From a virus: a DNA stretch of 26,113 bases. Shown here piece by piece: positions 4,911-12,191 of this stretch (position 1 is its first letter; each line of letters opens with the position of its first letter). The stretch is from positions 1-26,113 of the IMG/VR virus record IMGVR_UViG_3300009165_000032; one strand, written 5' to 3'. The notes below the pieces were generated by a model. That model was not told the origin of the DNA and did not search any database. It saw nothing but the letters and a program-made list of their open reading frames with translations. The translations under genes were made by a program, and so were the position numbers.

Positions 4911-5969
4911 ATGGATATCTTAAATTTTATTTCATGGATTAAAGGAAGCAGAGTTGTAACAACTGTTGATGCTTCTAGAACACTATTACCTGTAGGACTT
5001 AAAGATCCTAAAAGAGATGATGGTTATTTGGCTGGTGCTATATCAGTAGCTGATTTTGCAAGTGCTATTGTTCCAACATTTACAAATTGTAATATTGCAT
5101 TTGGTGAAAATGCATTAAGTAATATATCTTCAGGCACTGGAACTTCAAATATTGCTATAGGATGTAATTCTATGGCAAATACAACTAGTAATCCATTTGC
5201 AAATATTGCAATAGGTGAAGATACATTAAAAAATACAGCTAACCTTTATAATATTGCTATAGGTTATGGATCACAGAAGAATAATGTTAATGGGCAAGCT
5301 TGCATTGGTATTGGTATTGATACATTAAAAGAAACTGAAAATGGACCAAATATAGCTATTGGAAACTATGCTTTACAAAGAAATACAATTGGATTTAGAA
5401 ATGTTGCAGTTGGATCTGAGTCATTAACATTTAATACTACAGGTGAATTTAATACAGCATTTGGTGTTCAATCATTAAGACAAAATACAACAGGAAACGC
5501 AAATACAGCTATTGGTGATAGTTCATTAAACTTTAATGATGGTGGAGTTTTTAATGTTGCTGTAGGTTATGAGTCTTTATATTCTAATACTAGTGGGCAG
5601 TTTAATACTGCTACAGGTTATAATTCTTTGCGCGGTAACACTACTGGGTTTTTTAATACTGCTGTAGGTAATTTTGCCTTGTATAACAATACAATTTCTA
5701 CTAGAAATACAGCAGTTGGTGGATATTCTTTAGATGATAACACTACTGGAATAGGAAACTCTGCATTAGGTTATGAAACGGAGTCTGGAAACTTTAGTAA
5801 TTCTGTTATACTTGGAAGAAGTGCAACAGCTACAGCATCAAATCAATTTGTTGTAGGTTCTACAACTTACAATGCTGGTGCAATTGCTACTGAAGCATTA
5901 ACTCTTACAACATCTTGGAAAGTAAAAATCAATGGTGTTGATTATAAAATTCCATTACAACTAGCTTAA
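4911..5969 (+). CDS. Fibre protein: adaptor plus 17-residue repeat beta-roll, 352 aa
   Basis: Residues 1-50 form the shared adaptor (MDILNFISWIKGSRVVTTVD, LLPVGLKDPKRDDGYLAGA). Residues 61-300 hold about thirteen 17-residue repeats such as NTAIGDSSLNFNDGGVF and NTATGYNSLRGNTTGFF. Residues 296-352 form a C-terminal cap (TATASNQFVVGSTTYNAGA, WKVKINGVDYKIPLQLA) matching that of the preceding gene. The organisation suggests a trimeric, elongated tail fibre with a beta-roll shaft. The two neighbouring repeat fibres probably arose by tandem duplication followed by loss or gain of repeats and exchange of the N-terminus. Start chosen at the conserved adaptor Met, after an A-rich leader. Confidence 0.85.
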   Translation: MDILNFISWIKGSRVVTTVDASRTLLPVGLKDPKRDDGYLAGAISVADFASAIVPTFTNCNIAFGENALSNISSGTGTSNIAIGCNSMANTTSNPFANIAIGEDTLKNTANLYNIAIGYGSQKNNVNGQACIGIGIDTLKETENGPNIAIGNYALQRNTIGFRNVAVGSESLTFNTTGEFNTAFGVQSLRQNTTGNANTAIGDSSLNFNDGGVFNVAVGYESLYSNTSGQFNTATGYNSLRGNTTGFFNTAVGNFALYNNTISTRNTAVGGYSLDDNTTGIGNSALGYETESGNFSNSVILGRSATATASNQFVVGSTTYNAGAIATEALTLTTSWKVKINGVDYKIPLQLA

Positions 5970-6001
5970 TAAATATATTAACTTTATAAAAACTAAAAAC
6001 A

Positions 6002-6244
6002 ATGAGTACTCCAGAAATTAAAGAACCTGCTATTACAGCAGAACAAGCAGCAAAATCAGTATCTGCCGCTTATGATAGTGTTAACCTTATAGTTGAATTA
6101 AAAGCTAAAGAAAGTTTAACAGAAGAAGAAGTAGACAGACTAGAAAGAAACAAAAAACATATTGAGATTATGTTAGGTAAAGAATGGTTTGCTAAAGCTT
6201 TAACTGCAAAACAAAAAGCTGAATTAGTAGCTATCAATGCATAA
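6002..6244 (+). CDS. Small helical protein after fibre gene, 80 aa
   Basis: An acidic N-terminal tail (STPEIKEPAITAEQAAKSVS) is followed by two or three amphipathic helices, including LIVELKAKESLTEEEVDRLE and a Lys-rich segment ending KAELVAINA. There is no signal peptide or membrane segment. It lies 32 nt downstream of a fibre gene behind an A-rich leader. Small helical proteins in this position are often fibre chaperones or minor virion components, but no family is recognised and no function is claimed. Confidence 0.7.
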   Translation: MSTPEIKEPAITAEQAAKSVSAAYDSVNLIVELKAKESLTEEEVDRLERNKKHIEIMLGKEWFAKALTAKQKAELVAINA

Positions 6245-6263
6245 TTTGTATTTATAAATTTTA

Positions 6264-6271
6264 TATATTTA
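6264..6271 (+). promoter_or_regulatory. Possible rightward promoter element TATATTTA
   Basis: TATATTTA resembles the -7 box TANNTTTG except in the last base. Its TATATT core ends 29 nt before the ATG at 6298, within the spacing seen for the other rightward elements. TTTG at 6245-6248 is only 15 nt upstream, so the match is partial. Confidence 0.35.
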
Positions 6272-6297
6272 CAGTGTAAATTTAAAAAATTTAAAAC

Positions 6298-6459
6298 ATG
6301 AAAACAGAAGATGCAATCAAAGTAATTGAACAAGCTTTAAATGTAGCTACTAAAGAAGGTGTTTATAGTTTGGCTGATGCTAATCAAATACTAGCAGCAC
6401 TACAAGCTTTACATTCTTTGGTACAAGAAAGTAATCCTACTATAATATCTGCTGAGTAG
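6298..6459 (+). CDS. Hypothetical small helical protein, 53 aa
   Basis: This short frame starts at the ATG at 6298 and ends at a TAG at 6457-6459. It encodes MKTEDAIKVIEQALNVATKE followed by a second helix (DANQILAALQALHSLVQES). It is soluble and entirely helical in appearance. It is accepted because codon use fits the neighbours, a terminator follows within 25 nt and an AT-rich leader precedes it. Small helical proteins of this kind are common in Bacteroidota phages, but I know no function. It may form its own short transcript with the TATATTTA element at 6264. Confidence 0.65.
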   Translation: MKTEDAIKVIEQALNVATKEGVYSLADANQILAALQALHSLVQESNPTIISAE

Positions 6460-6481
6460 TAGTATTAAAGATGTTGCAAAT

Positions 6482-6507
6482 ACCCTGGAAATCTTCCGGG
6501 GTTTTTT
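6482..6507 (+). terminator. Intrinsic terminator within fibre block
   Basis: ACCCTGGAA and TTCCGGGGT form a 9-bp stem (one G-U pair) with a 3-nt loop, followed by a T-run to 6507. It separates the repeat-fibre genes from the next block beginning at 6566. Confidence 0.9.
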
Positions 6508-6520
6508 GTTTATATGAAGT

Positions 6521-6543
6521 TTTTTTACTATATTACTATATAA
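6521..6543 (+). promoter_or_regulatory. Rightward promoter element before 6566 gene
   Basis: A T-run followed by ACTATATTACTATATAA. The TATATT core (6529-6534) ends 32 nt before the ATG at 6566 and lies just after the terminator at 6482-6507, as at the other rightward block starts. Confidence 0.5.
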
Positions 6544-6565
6544 TCTATATTAAAATAATTATATT

Positions 6566-6925
6566 ATGTCAATAGGAAATTTAAAAGATAGTGGTAATCA
6601 GGGTAATAACTATCCTTGGCAATTTAAAGTATTGTTAGGTTTAGATAAAATATTCTCTGCTTTGAGTGGAAGTACTACATCATATCTAGCACCTCAAGAA
6701 AGAACTCCTGTTATAAGTAGAGTATCAACTTCAGGAACAGTTCCTAGTGGTGTATATAGTATATCATTTGCTAATGTTGGTTCAGCTAATGGAACAGTTG
6801 GAGGTGCTACTTTTAAACCAGGAGAAACAATCAACTTTGATGCAGGTGTATTGAACAATACATTAAGTACATCATTTAGTTATGATGCAACTGGTACTGA
6901 CTTTTTAATAATATATATACAATAA
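6566..6925 (+). CDS. Conserved Bacteroidota-phage structural protein, 119 aa
   Basis: The N-terminus MSIGNLKDSGNQGNNYPWQF is a motif I associate with a family of small proteins in tail regions of Bacteroidota phages. A helix (KVLLGLDKIFSALSG) follows, then a C-terminal beta domain (residues 48-119) with the pattern PSGVYSISFANVGSANGTVG, GETINFDAG, TDFLIIYIQ. That domain looks like a small jelly-roll or immunoglobulin-like module. Its stop codon overlaps the ATG of the 417-residue protein (TAATG), which suggests coupled production of two interacting virion proteins. The exact role is unknown; baseplate or fibre attachment is plausible. Confidence 0.75.
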   Translation: MSIGNLKDSGNQGNNYPWQFKVLLGLDKIFSALSGSTTSYLAPQERTPVISRVSTSGTVPSGVYSISFANVGSANGTVGGATFKPGETINFDAGVLNNTLSTSFSYDATGTDFLIIYIQ

Positions 6926-8178
6926 TGAGTACAATTATAGGAATCTCAGGAGGAATAACGGATCTTATAGCAGAGTATCCGATGTCTGTTGATGCTTTTG
7001 GCAGAGATAGAGTTAGTATTCCTTATACTATTGGTGACTATAAACATATATATGGATTAAATATAAATTTTCTAGATAAGATAAGTAATGGTGGTGCAGT
7101 ATCTTTTTTACCAGATCAATCCAGTGCTTTATTATCTACAACATCAAATCCATTAAGTAGTGCAATTCATCAAACAAAAATTTATCATAATTATGTACCT
7201 GGTAAAAGCCAATTAATATTTTCAACAATCTGCTTTAAATCAGCAGTTGTTAATGTAACAAAAAGAACTGGTTATTTTGATGATAATGACGGTATCTTTT
7301 TTGAGCAAGTTGGAGATGGTACACTATCATTTAATTTAAGAACTAACACAAGTGGGTCTCCTATTGGTACTAGAGTAGTTCAATCTAATTGGAATGTAGA
7401 TAAGTGTAATGGAACAGGACCTTCAGGTTATAACCTTGATATAACTAAAACTCAATTTTTCTTTATTGATTTTACATGGTTAGGATTAGGAAAAGTAAGA
7501 TGTGGATTTTTAGTTAACGGTACATACATTATTGCTCATGAGTTTAGAACATCAAATACTATTGATGTACCCTACATGGCTAATCCAAATTTACCTGTAA
7601 GATGTGAAATATTTAACACAGGAGCAACAACAGGTGGTTCTTTTAATCAGATTTGTTCTACTGTTATTAGTGAAGGCGGAGATGCTGATGCTGGTCAAGA
7701 TTGGTCAACAGTAAATGAAACACTAAGAACAGTTGCTGCAGGTGCAACTATTCCTTTGATTGCAATCAGATTATCAAATACCTTTCAAACATATCCAAAT
7801 AGATTAGTTGTAAAATTACAAGAATTTAGTTTATATTCATTAAAAGAACCTTTAGTATATAAAGTAATTAAACTTCCAAATCAATCTTATTTAACAGGAT
7901 CAACATGGAATCCTGTTGATGCAAGATCTGGTGTTAGTGTAAATATTACAGCAACTGCATATACTGATGGTTTAGTATTTGCTACAGGTTATGTATCTGC
8001 TGCTGTTGGTAATAGAGGTAGTGTAAATTCTGATCCTAGTGCATCAGATGCAAGACAAAATTATATTGTTCAAAATTATGATTCTAGTGATTCAGAAATT
8101 TATATCATTGCTGTAACTAATCTTGGAACAACAAGTACTACAGCAGGAGCATCAATGCAATGGAGAGAAATATATTAA
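6925..8178 (+). CDS. Conserved phage structural protein with beta-sandwich core, 417 aa
   Basis: Residues 113-245 match a distinctive virion protein family seen in many aquatic phages. Its hallmarks are KRTGYFDDNDGIFFEQVGDG (113-132), a Leu-Arg-Thr strand, QSNWNVDKCNGTGPSGYNLD (153-172), TQFFFIDFTWLGLGKVRCGF (176-195), an AHEFRTSN segment, and NLPVRCEIFNTG followed by ICSTVISEGG. These strands suggest a laminin-G or concanavalin-like jelly roll. The C-terminal 130 residues form a second beta-rich domain. It is translationally coupled to the small structural protein before it and followed at 10 nt by another small gene. A fibre, spike or baseplate role is inferred; no catalytic motif is recognised. 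Confidence 0.85.
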   Translation: MSTIIGISGGITDLIAEYPMSVDAFGRDRVSIPYTIGDYKHIYGLNINFLDKISNGGAVSFLPDQSSALLSTTSNPLSSAIHQTKIYHNYVPGKSQLIFSTICFKSAVVNVTKRTGYFDDNDGIFFEQVGDGTLSFNLRTNTSGSPIGTRVVQSNWNVDKCNGTGPSGYNLDITKTQFFFIDFTWLGLGKVRCGFLVNGTYIIAHEFRTSNTIDVPYMANPNLPVRCEIFNTGATTGGSFNQICSTVISEGGDADAGQDWSTVNETLRTVAAGATIPLIAIRLSNTFQTYPNRLVVKLQEFSLYSLKEPLVYKVIKLPNQSYLTGSTWNPVDARSGVSVNITATAYTDGLVFATGYVSAAVGNRGSVNSDPSASDARQNYIVQNYDSSDSEIYIIAVTNLGTTSTTAGASMQWREIY

Positions 8179-8188
8179 TAATTAAACT

Positions 8189-8410
8189 ATGAGCACAAGA
8201 ATTTCAATTGCGGGGTCTATTTCAAAAGAGAAAAGACATGATGGTACCCAGCTTCCAATTGATTACCTAGGTCTAGCAAACTTTGGCACTCCTGATTCTT
8301 CGCCATTTTGGACATGTACTCAATTGGTAATAAATCAAGATGGTACAATACTTAGTAGTAAAACTGCTACAGGAGCTTGGGATCAGAGATATACTTTAAT
8401 TTATGTATAA
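8189..8410 (+). CDS. Small beta-rich protein in fibre block, 73 aa
   Basis: The short product (MSTRISIAGSISKEKRHDG at the N-terminus, WDQRYTLIYV at the end) is rich in Thr, Ser and aromatic residues. It looks like a small all-beta domain (FWTCTQLVINQDGTILSSK). It starts 10 nt after the 417-residue protein and its final TLIYV strand recalls the ending of the 119-residue neighbour (DFLIIYIQ). A minor virion or fibre-tip component is likely from context. No family recognised. Confidence 0.7.
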   Translation: MSTRISIAGSISKEKRHDGTQLPIDYLGLANFGTPDSSPFWTCTQLVINQDGTILSSKTATGAWDQRYTLIYV

Positions 8411-8429
8411 CAATTAAAACTTAAATAAA

Positions 8430-8612
8430 ATGATAGATTATAAATATGCTTTTGTTTGTAATGAGATAACTAATAATTTATATGCATTAGTAATGTCTTG
8501 CTGGTATATAGATGAAGAAGGTAATAGAGTAGATGTTAAGTCTGAAACAAAATTAAATTTAACCTTACAAGAATGTTTTGACCTAGCTCAAGCATTTGTA
8601 ATACCTGAATAA
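8430..8612 (+). CDS. Hypothetical small protein, 60 aa
   Basis: A short acidic protein (MIDYKYAFVCNEITNNLYAL, then SCWYIDEEGNRVDVKSETKL and a terminal helix ECFDLAQAFVIP). The pattern suggests two or three strands followed by a helix. There is no membrane segment. The next gene starts 2 nt after its stop, so it belongs to the same transcript as the large adhesin at 8615. Function unknown; it could be a chaperone or accessory to that adhesin. Confidence 0.65.
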   Translation: MIDYKYAFVCNEITNNLYALVMSCWYIDEEGNRVDVKSETKLNLTLQECFDLAQAFVIPE

Positions 8613-8614
8613 TT

Positions 8615-10441
8615 ATGGCAACAAGATTTGCAGTTTCACCAACAGCTTGGAATACTCCTTCTACTTGGGATAATGGTGCAGTACCTTTGGCAGGAGATAC
8701 AGTTTACCCTAATGGATATACAGTTACTATTGATACTGATATAAGTGTTGCTTCATTGAATAATAATATTAGTGCTGTTTACTTGCCTAATATGGCTATT
8801 CCTCCTATGACAAGTAATACTCAGCCTGATGGAGTAGCAAATGCAAATGCTGGAAACTCGGCAAATGCTTGGGTAGCATTTGACCAAAATTCTGCTACTG
8901 CTTGGGCAAGTTTAACTGTTAATAGTGGTTGGGTTAGTTATCAATTTCCAACACAAAAAATTATCAAAAGTTATAGGTGGGTATCTAATGTAAATTCATA
9001 TCCTGACAATTATACATTTCAAGGAAGTAACGATGGAACTACTTGGATAACTTTAGATACAGTTACAGGAAGTGGAGCAAGTTTTTTATTAAGAAATATA
9101 CCTTCAAATACAACTCCTTATTTTTATTATAGATTAAATTGCACAAAGGTAGGTATTATCAGTAATTATTTAAATATAAATAGTTTTGAAATGACAGAAT
9201 CTTCTTCTACGTCTTACGGATCAGTAGCAGGAGGTTCATTCACAGTGCCTTCAACATTAGTAGGAACAAGGAATATTGAATTTTCTGGAGATGGTATTAA
9301 ACTTTTATCATCCACTACTTGTATTAATATTGCTTCATTATCAGGAAATACTGTTAATTTTAAAACAATCAATGGAGGTTCTTTTTTTAAAGGTAATTGG
9401 CTTTCTGCCACAAGTACAAATGGTAGAGGAGTTTTTATTACTGGAAATTGTGCAGTTGTTTTTAATGGAGATATTGTAGGAAGCACATTAGGTTTTTATA
9501 ATGATGGGGCAAGTGGAAATATATATATAAATGCAGCCGCCACAGTAACAATAAACGGAAATGTAATTGCCGCAACAACAACCTCATTATCTTATCCAAA
9601 TTATTTAATACAATCTGCTGTAACAACATCAAACAATGCAATATTAAATATTAATGGGAATATTGTTTCTGGATTACAAATTACTACTTATGCGTTATAC
9701 TTAAATGGAATTAACACAGTTAATCTTATAGGTAATATAACAGCAACACAAGGTTATGCAATAAGTGCCACTACTATTTTGTATTTAAACATAACGGGGG
9801 CTGTATCATATACTAATGCAAGTAGTATTACTCCTATTGTTGTTACTGCGGCTTCTATTATAAATATAACAGGTGCGGTTACTGCTCCTCCTAATGCTAC
9901 TGCAATAAATTGTCAAACAGGTGCGGTAACAATAAATGTACCAACAGGAATAGTAACAGCAGGTACAAACGCAGTAGGAATATCAGCACCAAATTCAACT
10001 TTAGTAACAGTAGGTAATAGTCCGTTAATAAATACTAATGGCTTAATGGCTGTTTATGCGCCAAAAATAAGATTTTATACAGGAGCACAAGTAGAGTGGA
10101 CATATCAAACATCTACTGGTGGAGTTAAAATATTAAGAAATGCAACTGGTTCTTTTGGTTTACCTTCTTTTGTTGATGTTAAAATTGGGCAAACATATGG
10201 ACCTAATGATGAGCTTATAGGAGCATGTGTTATTCCACCTGCAAGTGCTGTAGGAGTTGGAATACCTGTATCAGCTATTACTCCTGTGGATACTGCAGTT
10301 CCTATAATTGTAGGTACTTTACAATTAACAGGAGAAGATTTACTTAATGCTATTGCAGTAAGCCCTAATCTAGTAGCAGAAAGATTAAGAAATGTTTCTA
10401 CAGTACAAACTACAGGAGATCAAGTTACAGCTTTAAGTTAA
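8615..10441 (+). CDS. Large adhesin/fibre: G8-like, F5/8C-like and beta-helix domains, 608 aa
   Basis: Residues 1-50 have the pattern of a G8-like entry strand set (WNTPSTWDNGAVPLAGDTV, NGYTVTIDTDI). Residues 58-195 resemble a discoidin/F5-8 type C or CBM32 sugar-binding sandwich (MTSNTQPDGVANANAG, AWVAFD, WVSYQFPTQKIIKSYRWVS, YTFQGSNDGTTWITLDTVTG, YYRLN). Residues 200-480 are repetitive strands with INGNI/NITGAV steps typical of a parallel beta-helix. The C-terminus (EDLLNAIAVSPN, NVSTVQTTGDQVTALS) is shared with the next gene. Likely a receptor-binding appendage recognising surface polysaccharide. No catalytic residues are assigned. Paralogue of 10460-12169. Confidence 0.82.
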   Translation: MATRFAVSPTAWNTPSTWDNGAVPLAGDTVYPNGYTVTIDTDISVASLNNNISAVYLPNMAIPPMTSNTQPDGVANANAGNSANAWVAFDQNSATAWASLTVNSGWVSYQFPTQKIIKSYRWVSNVNSYPDNYTFQGSNDGTTWITLDTVTGSGASFLLRNIPSNTTPYFYYRLNCTKVGIISNYLNINSFEMTESSSTSYGSVAGGSFTVPSTLVGTRNIEFSGDGIKLLSSTTCINIASLSGNTVNFKTINGGSFFKGNWLSATSTNGRGVFITGNCAVVFNGDIVGSTLGFYNDGASGNIYINAAATVTINGNVIAATTTSLSYPNYLIQSAVTTSNNAILNINGNIVSGLQITTYALYLNGINTVNLIGNITATQGYAISATTILYLNITGAVSYTNASSITPIVVTAASIINITGAVTAPPNATAINCQTGAVTINVPTGIVTAGTNAVGISAPNSTLVTVGNSPLINTNGLMAVYAPKIRFYTGAQVEWTYQTSTGGVKILRNATGSFGLPSFVDVKIGQTYGPNDELIGACVIPPASAVGVGIPVSAITPVDTAVPIIVGTLQLTGEDLLNAIAVSPNLVAERLRNVSTVQTTGDQVTALS

Positions 10442-10459
10442 TTATAAAAGATATAAAAT

Positions 10460-12169
10460 ATGGCAAATGTTTTTGCAATAGCAAACGGCAACTGGAGTTC
10501 TAACTCTACATGGGATACTAATTTACCTCCTACAAGTGCTGATACTGTATTTACTAATGGTTATACAGTTACAATAGATACAGAGGTTGATGTAAATCAA
10601 TTAAGAAATGGCAGTAATAATGGTCAGCTTCCAAATATGATTGTTCCAGTAATGACAAGTAATACTACGCCAAGTGGTGTTGCAAGTGCTTCTGCTAATA
10701 ATACTACTGCATTTAATGCTTTTAATGGTATAGGGTGGTATCCTGCTACAAGTATTTTTACTTTACAATATAATTTTCCAAGTCCTGTTATAATTAAAAA
10801 ATATAGAGTAGTATCTACATATAATAACGCACCTAAAACTTGGACATTTCAAGGATATAATACAACTACAAGCACTTGGGATAATTTAGATACAGTAACT
10901 ACAAGTGTTAATGCAACTATTTGTTATATAAGTTCAATTTTAGCAAATCCAACTGCTTATTCATCTTATAGATTAAATGTAACAGCAATTTGGTTTAACC
11001 CTGTTGTTATATATAATTTTGATATGACGCAAAGCAGTGCAGTTACAAACGGTTCTGGAGCAGCTCCTACTACATTAATACAAACAGGAGGTACATATTC
11101 TGTAACAACTTTACCTGCAACTCCTTCCACAAGAACAATAACAGTTAGAGATACAACAACTGGAATACAAAATACAGGTGGTAATGTGAATGTACTTCAA
11201 ATATCAGCAACATCAGGTATTTTAAACATTAATCACGCTACTTTAGGTAACTTAGTAGGAGGTGGAGGTTTAGTAATAAATCAATATAATATATATGCAC
11301 TTCCAACTGCTACTTGTACTATAAATATAAATGGAAATTTACAGGGAGATACTGCAAATACAGGAGGTTCATCAAGAAATAATGCTGCTTTTGGAATTGC
11401 GGGGGCAATAACTGCTAATGTTACAGGAATTTTAAGAGCTGGTTATCAGTATAATGATACTGGTGCTGCTTTTGGTTCTTCTGCTATTAATGTACTTGGA
11501 TCTGCTGGTAATGCTATTGTTAATGTTACAGGTAATCTTTTTGGACAAGCTACTCCTTATGGTAGTCCTGGGAGTGATGTTATTTATTTAATAGGTAATA
11601 ATGCTACTTTAAATATAACAGGTAATATTACTGCCAATCTTTTTTATGGCATAAGAACTTGGACTACTTACACAGGTAATATAAATGTAATAACAGGTAC
11701 AGTACAAGCTTCCTCTCAAGCAATGGGAATATTTAATCAAGGAAGTGGCACAGTAACATTACTTTCTCCTGTTATTAATACTAATAATACTGTAGGAGTT
11801 ATGTCTCAAAGAATAAAATTCTATCCTACAGGAATATCTCAATGGAGATTTCAAGACCAAACAGGAGCTAATTTAACTATATATAGCGGTACTGGTGCTG
11901 GTGTTGGTTATCCTGCAGTAGATACTGTAAGATATGGATCTCCTACTTATGGTCCTACTAACACTGAATACAATGGAACAATGAGAATTCCTGCAGTAAC
12001 TAATGTTAATAAAGGAGTAGAATATGGTTATGGCTTAGTAGGTACTGCGGTATTAACTGCTGAAGATTTCTTAAATGCTATAAGTACTTCTACAAATCCT
12101 ATGGCTATTAGATTAAAAAATGTTTCAACAGTAAATACAACAGGTGGTCAGCTAGCAGCTTTTTCATAA
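10460..12169 (+). CDS. Paralogous adhesin/fibre: G8-like, F5/8C-like and beta-helix domains, 569 aa
   Basis: Same layout as the preceding gene. It has a G8-like N-terminus (GNWSSNSTWDTNLPPTSADT, NGYTVTIDTEV), an F5/8C-like domain at about residues 58-190 (MTSNTTPSGVASASANN, TLQYNFPSPVIIKKYRVVS, WTFQGYNT), a long repetitive beta-helix (NINGNLQGD, VTGILRAG, NVTGNLFGQ, NITGNITAN), and the shared terminal module (EDFLNAISTSTN, NVSTVNTTGGQLAAFS). The termini are well conserved between the two proteins and the central helix differs, as expected for fibres that diversify receptor contacts. The two probably arose by tandem duplication. It starts 18 nt after the upstream stop behind an A-rich leader. 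Confidence 0.82.
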   Translation: MANVFAIANGNWSSNSTWDTNLPPTSADTVFTNGYTVTIDTEVDVNQLRNGSNNGQLPNMIVPVMTSNTTPSGVASASANNTTAFNAFNGIGWYPATSIFTLQYNFPSPVIIKKYRVVSTYNNAPKTWTFQGYNTTTSTWDNLDTVTTSVNATICYISSILANPTAYSSYRLNVTAIWFNPVVIYNFDMTQSSAVTNGSGAAPTTLIQTGGTYSVTTLPATPSTRTITVRDTTTGIQNTGGNVNVLQISATSGILNINHATLGNLVGGGGLVINQYNIYALPTATCTININGNLQGDTANTGGSSRNNAAFGIAGAITANVTGILRAGYQYNDTGAAFGSSAINVLGSAGNAIVNVTGNLFGQATPYGSPGSDVIYLIGNNATLNITGNITANLFYGIRTWTTYTGNINVITGTVQASSQAMGIFNQGSGTVTLLSPVINTNNTVGVMSQRIKFYPTGISQWRFQDQTGANLTIYSGTGAGVGYPAVDTVRYGSPTYGPTNTEYNGTMRIPAVTNVNKGVEYGYGLVGTAVLTAEDFLNAISTSTNPMAIRLKNVSTVNTTGGQLAAFS

Positions 12170-12191
12170 AAAATAAAAAATAATAAAAGTT

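Noticed and set aside
4200-5810. Regularly spaced imperfect 51-nt repeats as a CRISPR or DNA repeat array
   Set aside because: The periodicity is in frame and explained by the 17-residue protein repeat. The units are too divergent at DNA level for CRISPR and lack spacers of constant length.
6070-6333. Minus-strand ORF rich in Cys/Phe opposite the 80-residue gene
   Set aside because: It overlaps two plausible plus-strand genes, has biased composition from antisense reading, and has no leftward element.
9276-9479. Plus-strand ORF in another frame within the large adhesin
   Set aside because: It is a shadow of the long 608-residue frame and has a low-complexity Leu-rich product.
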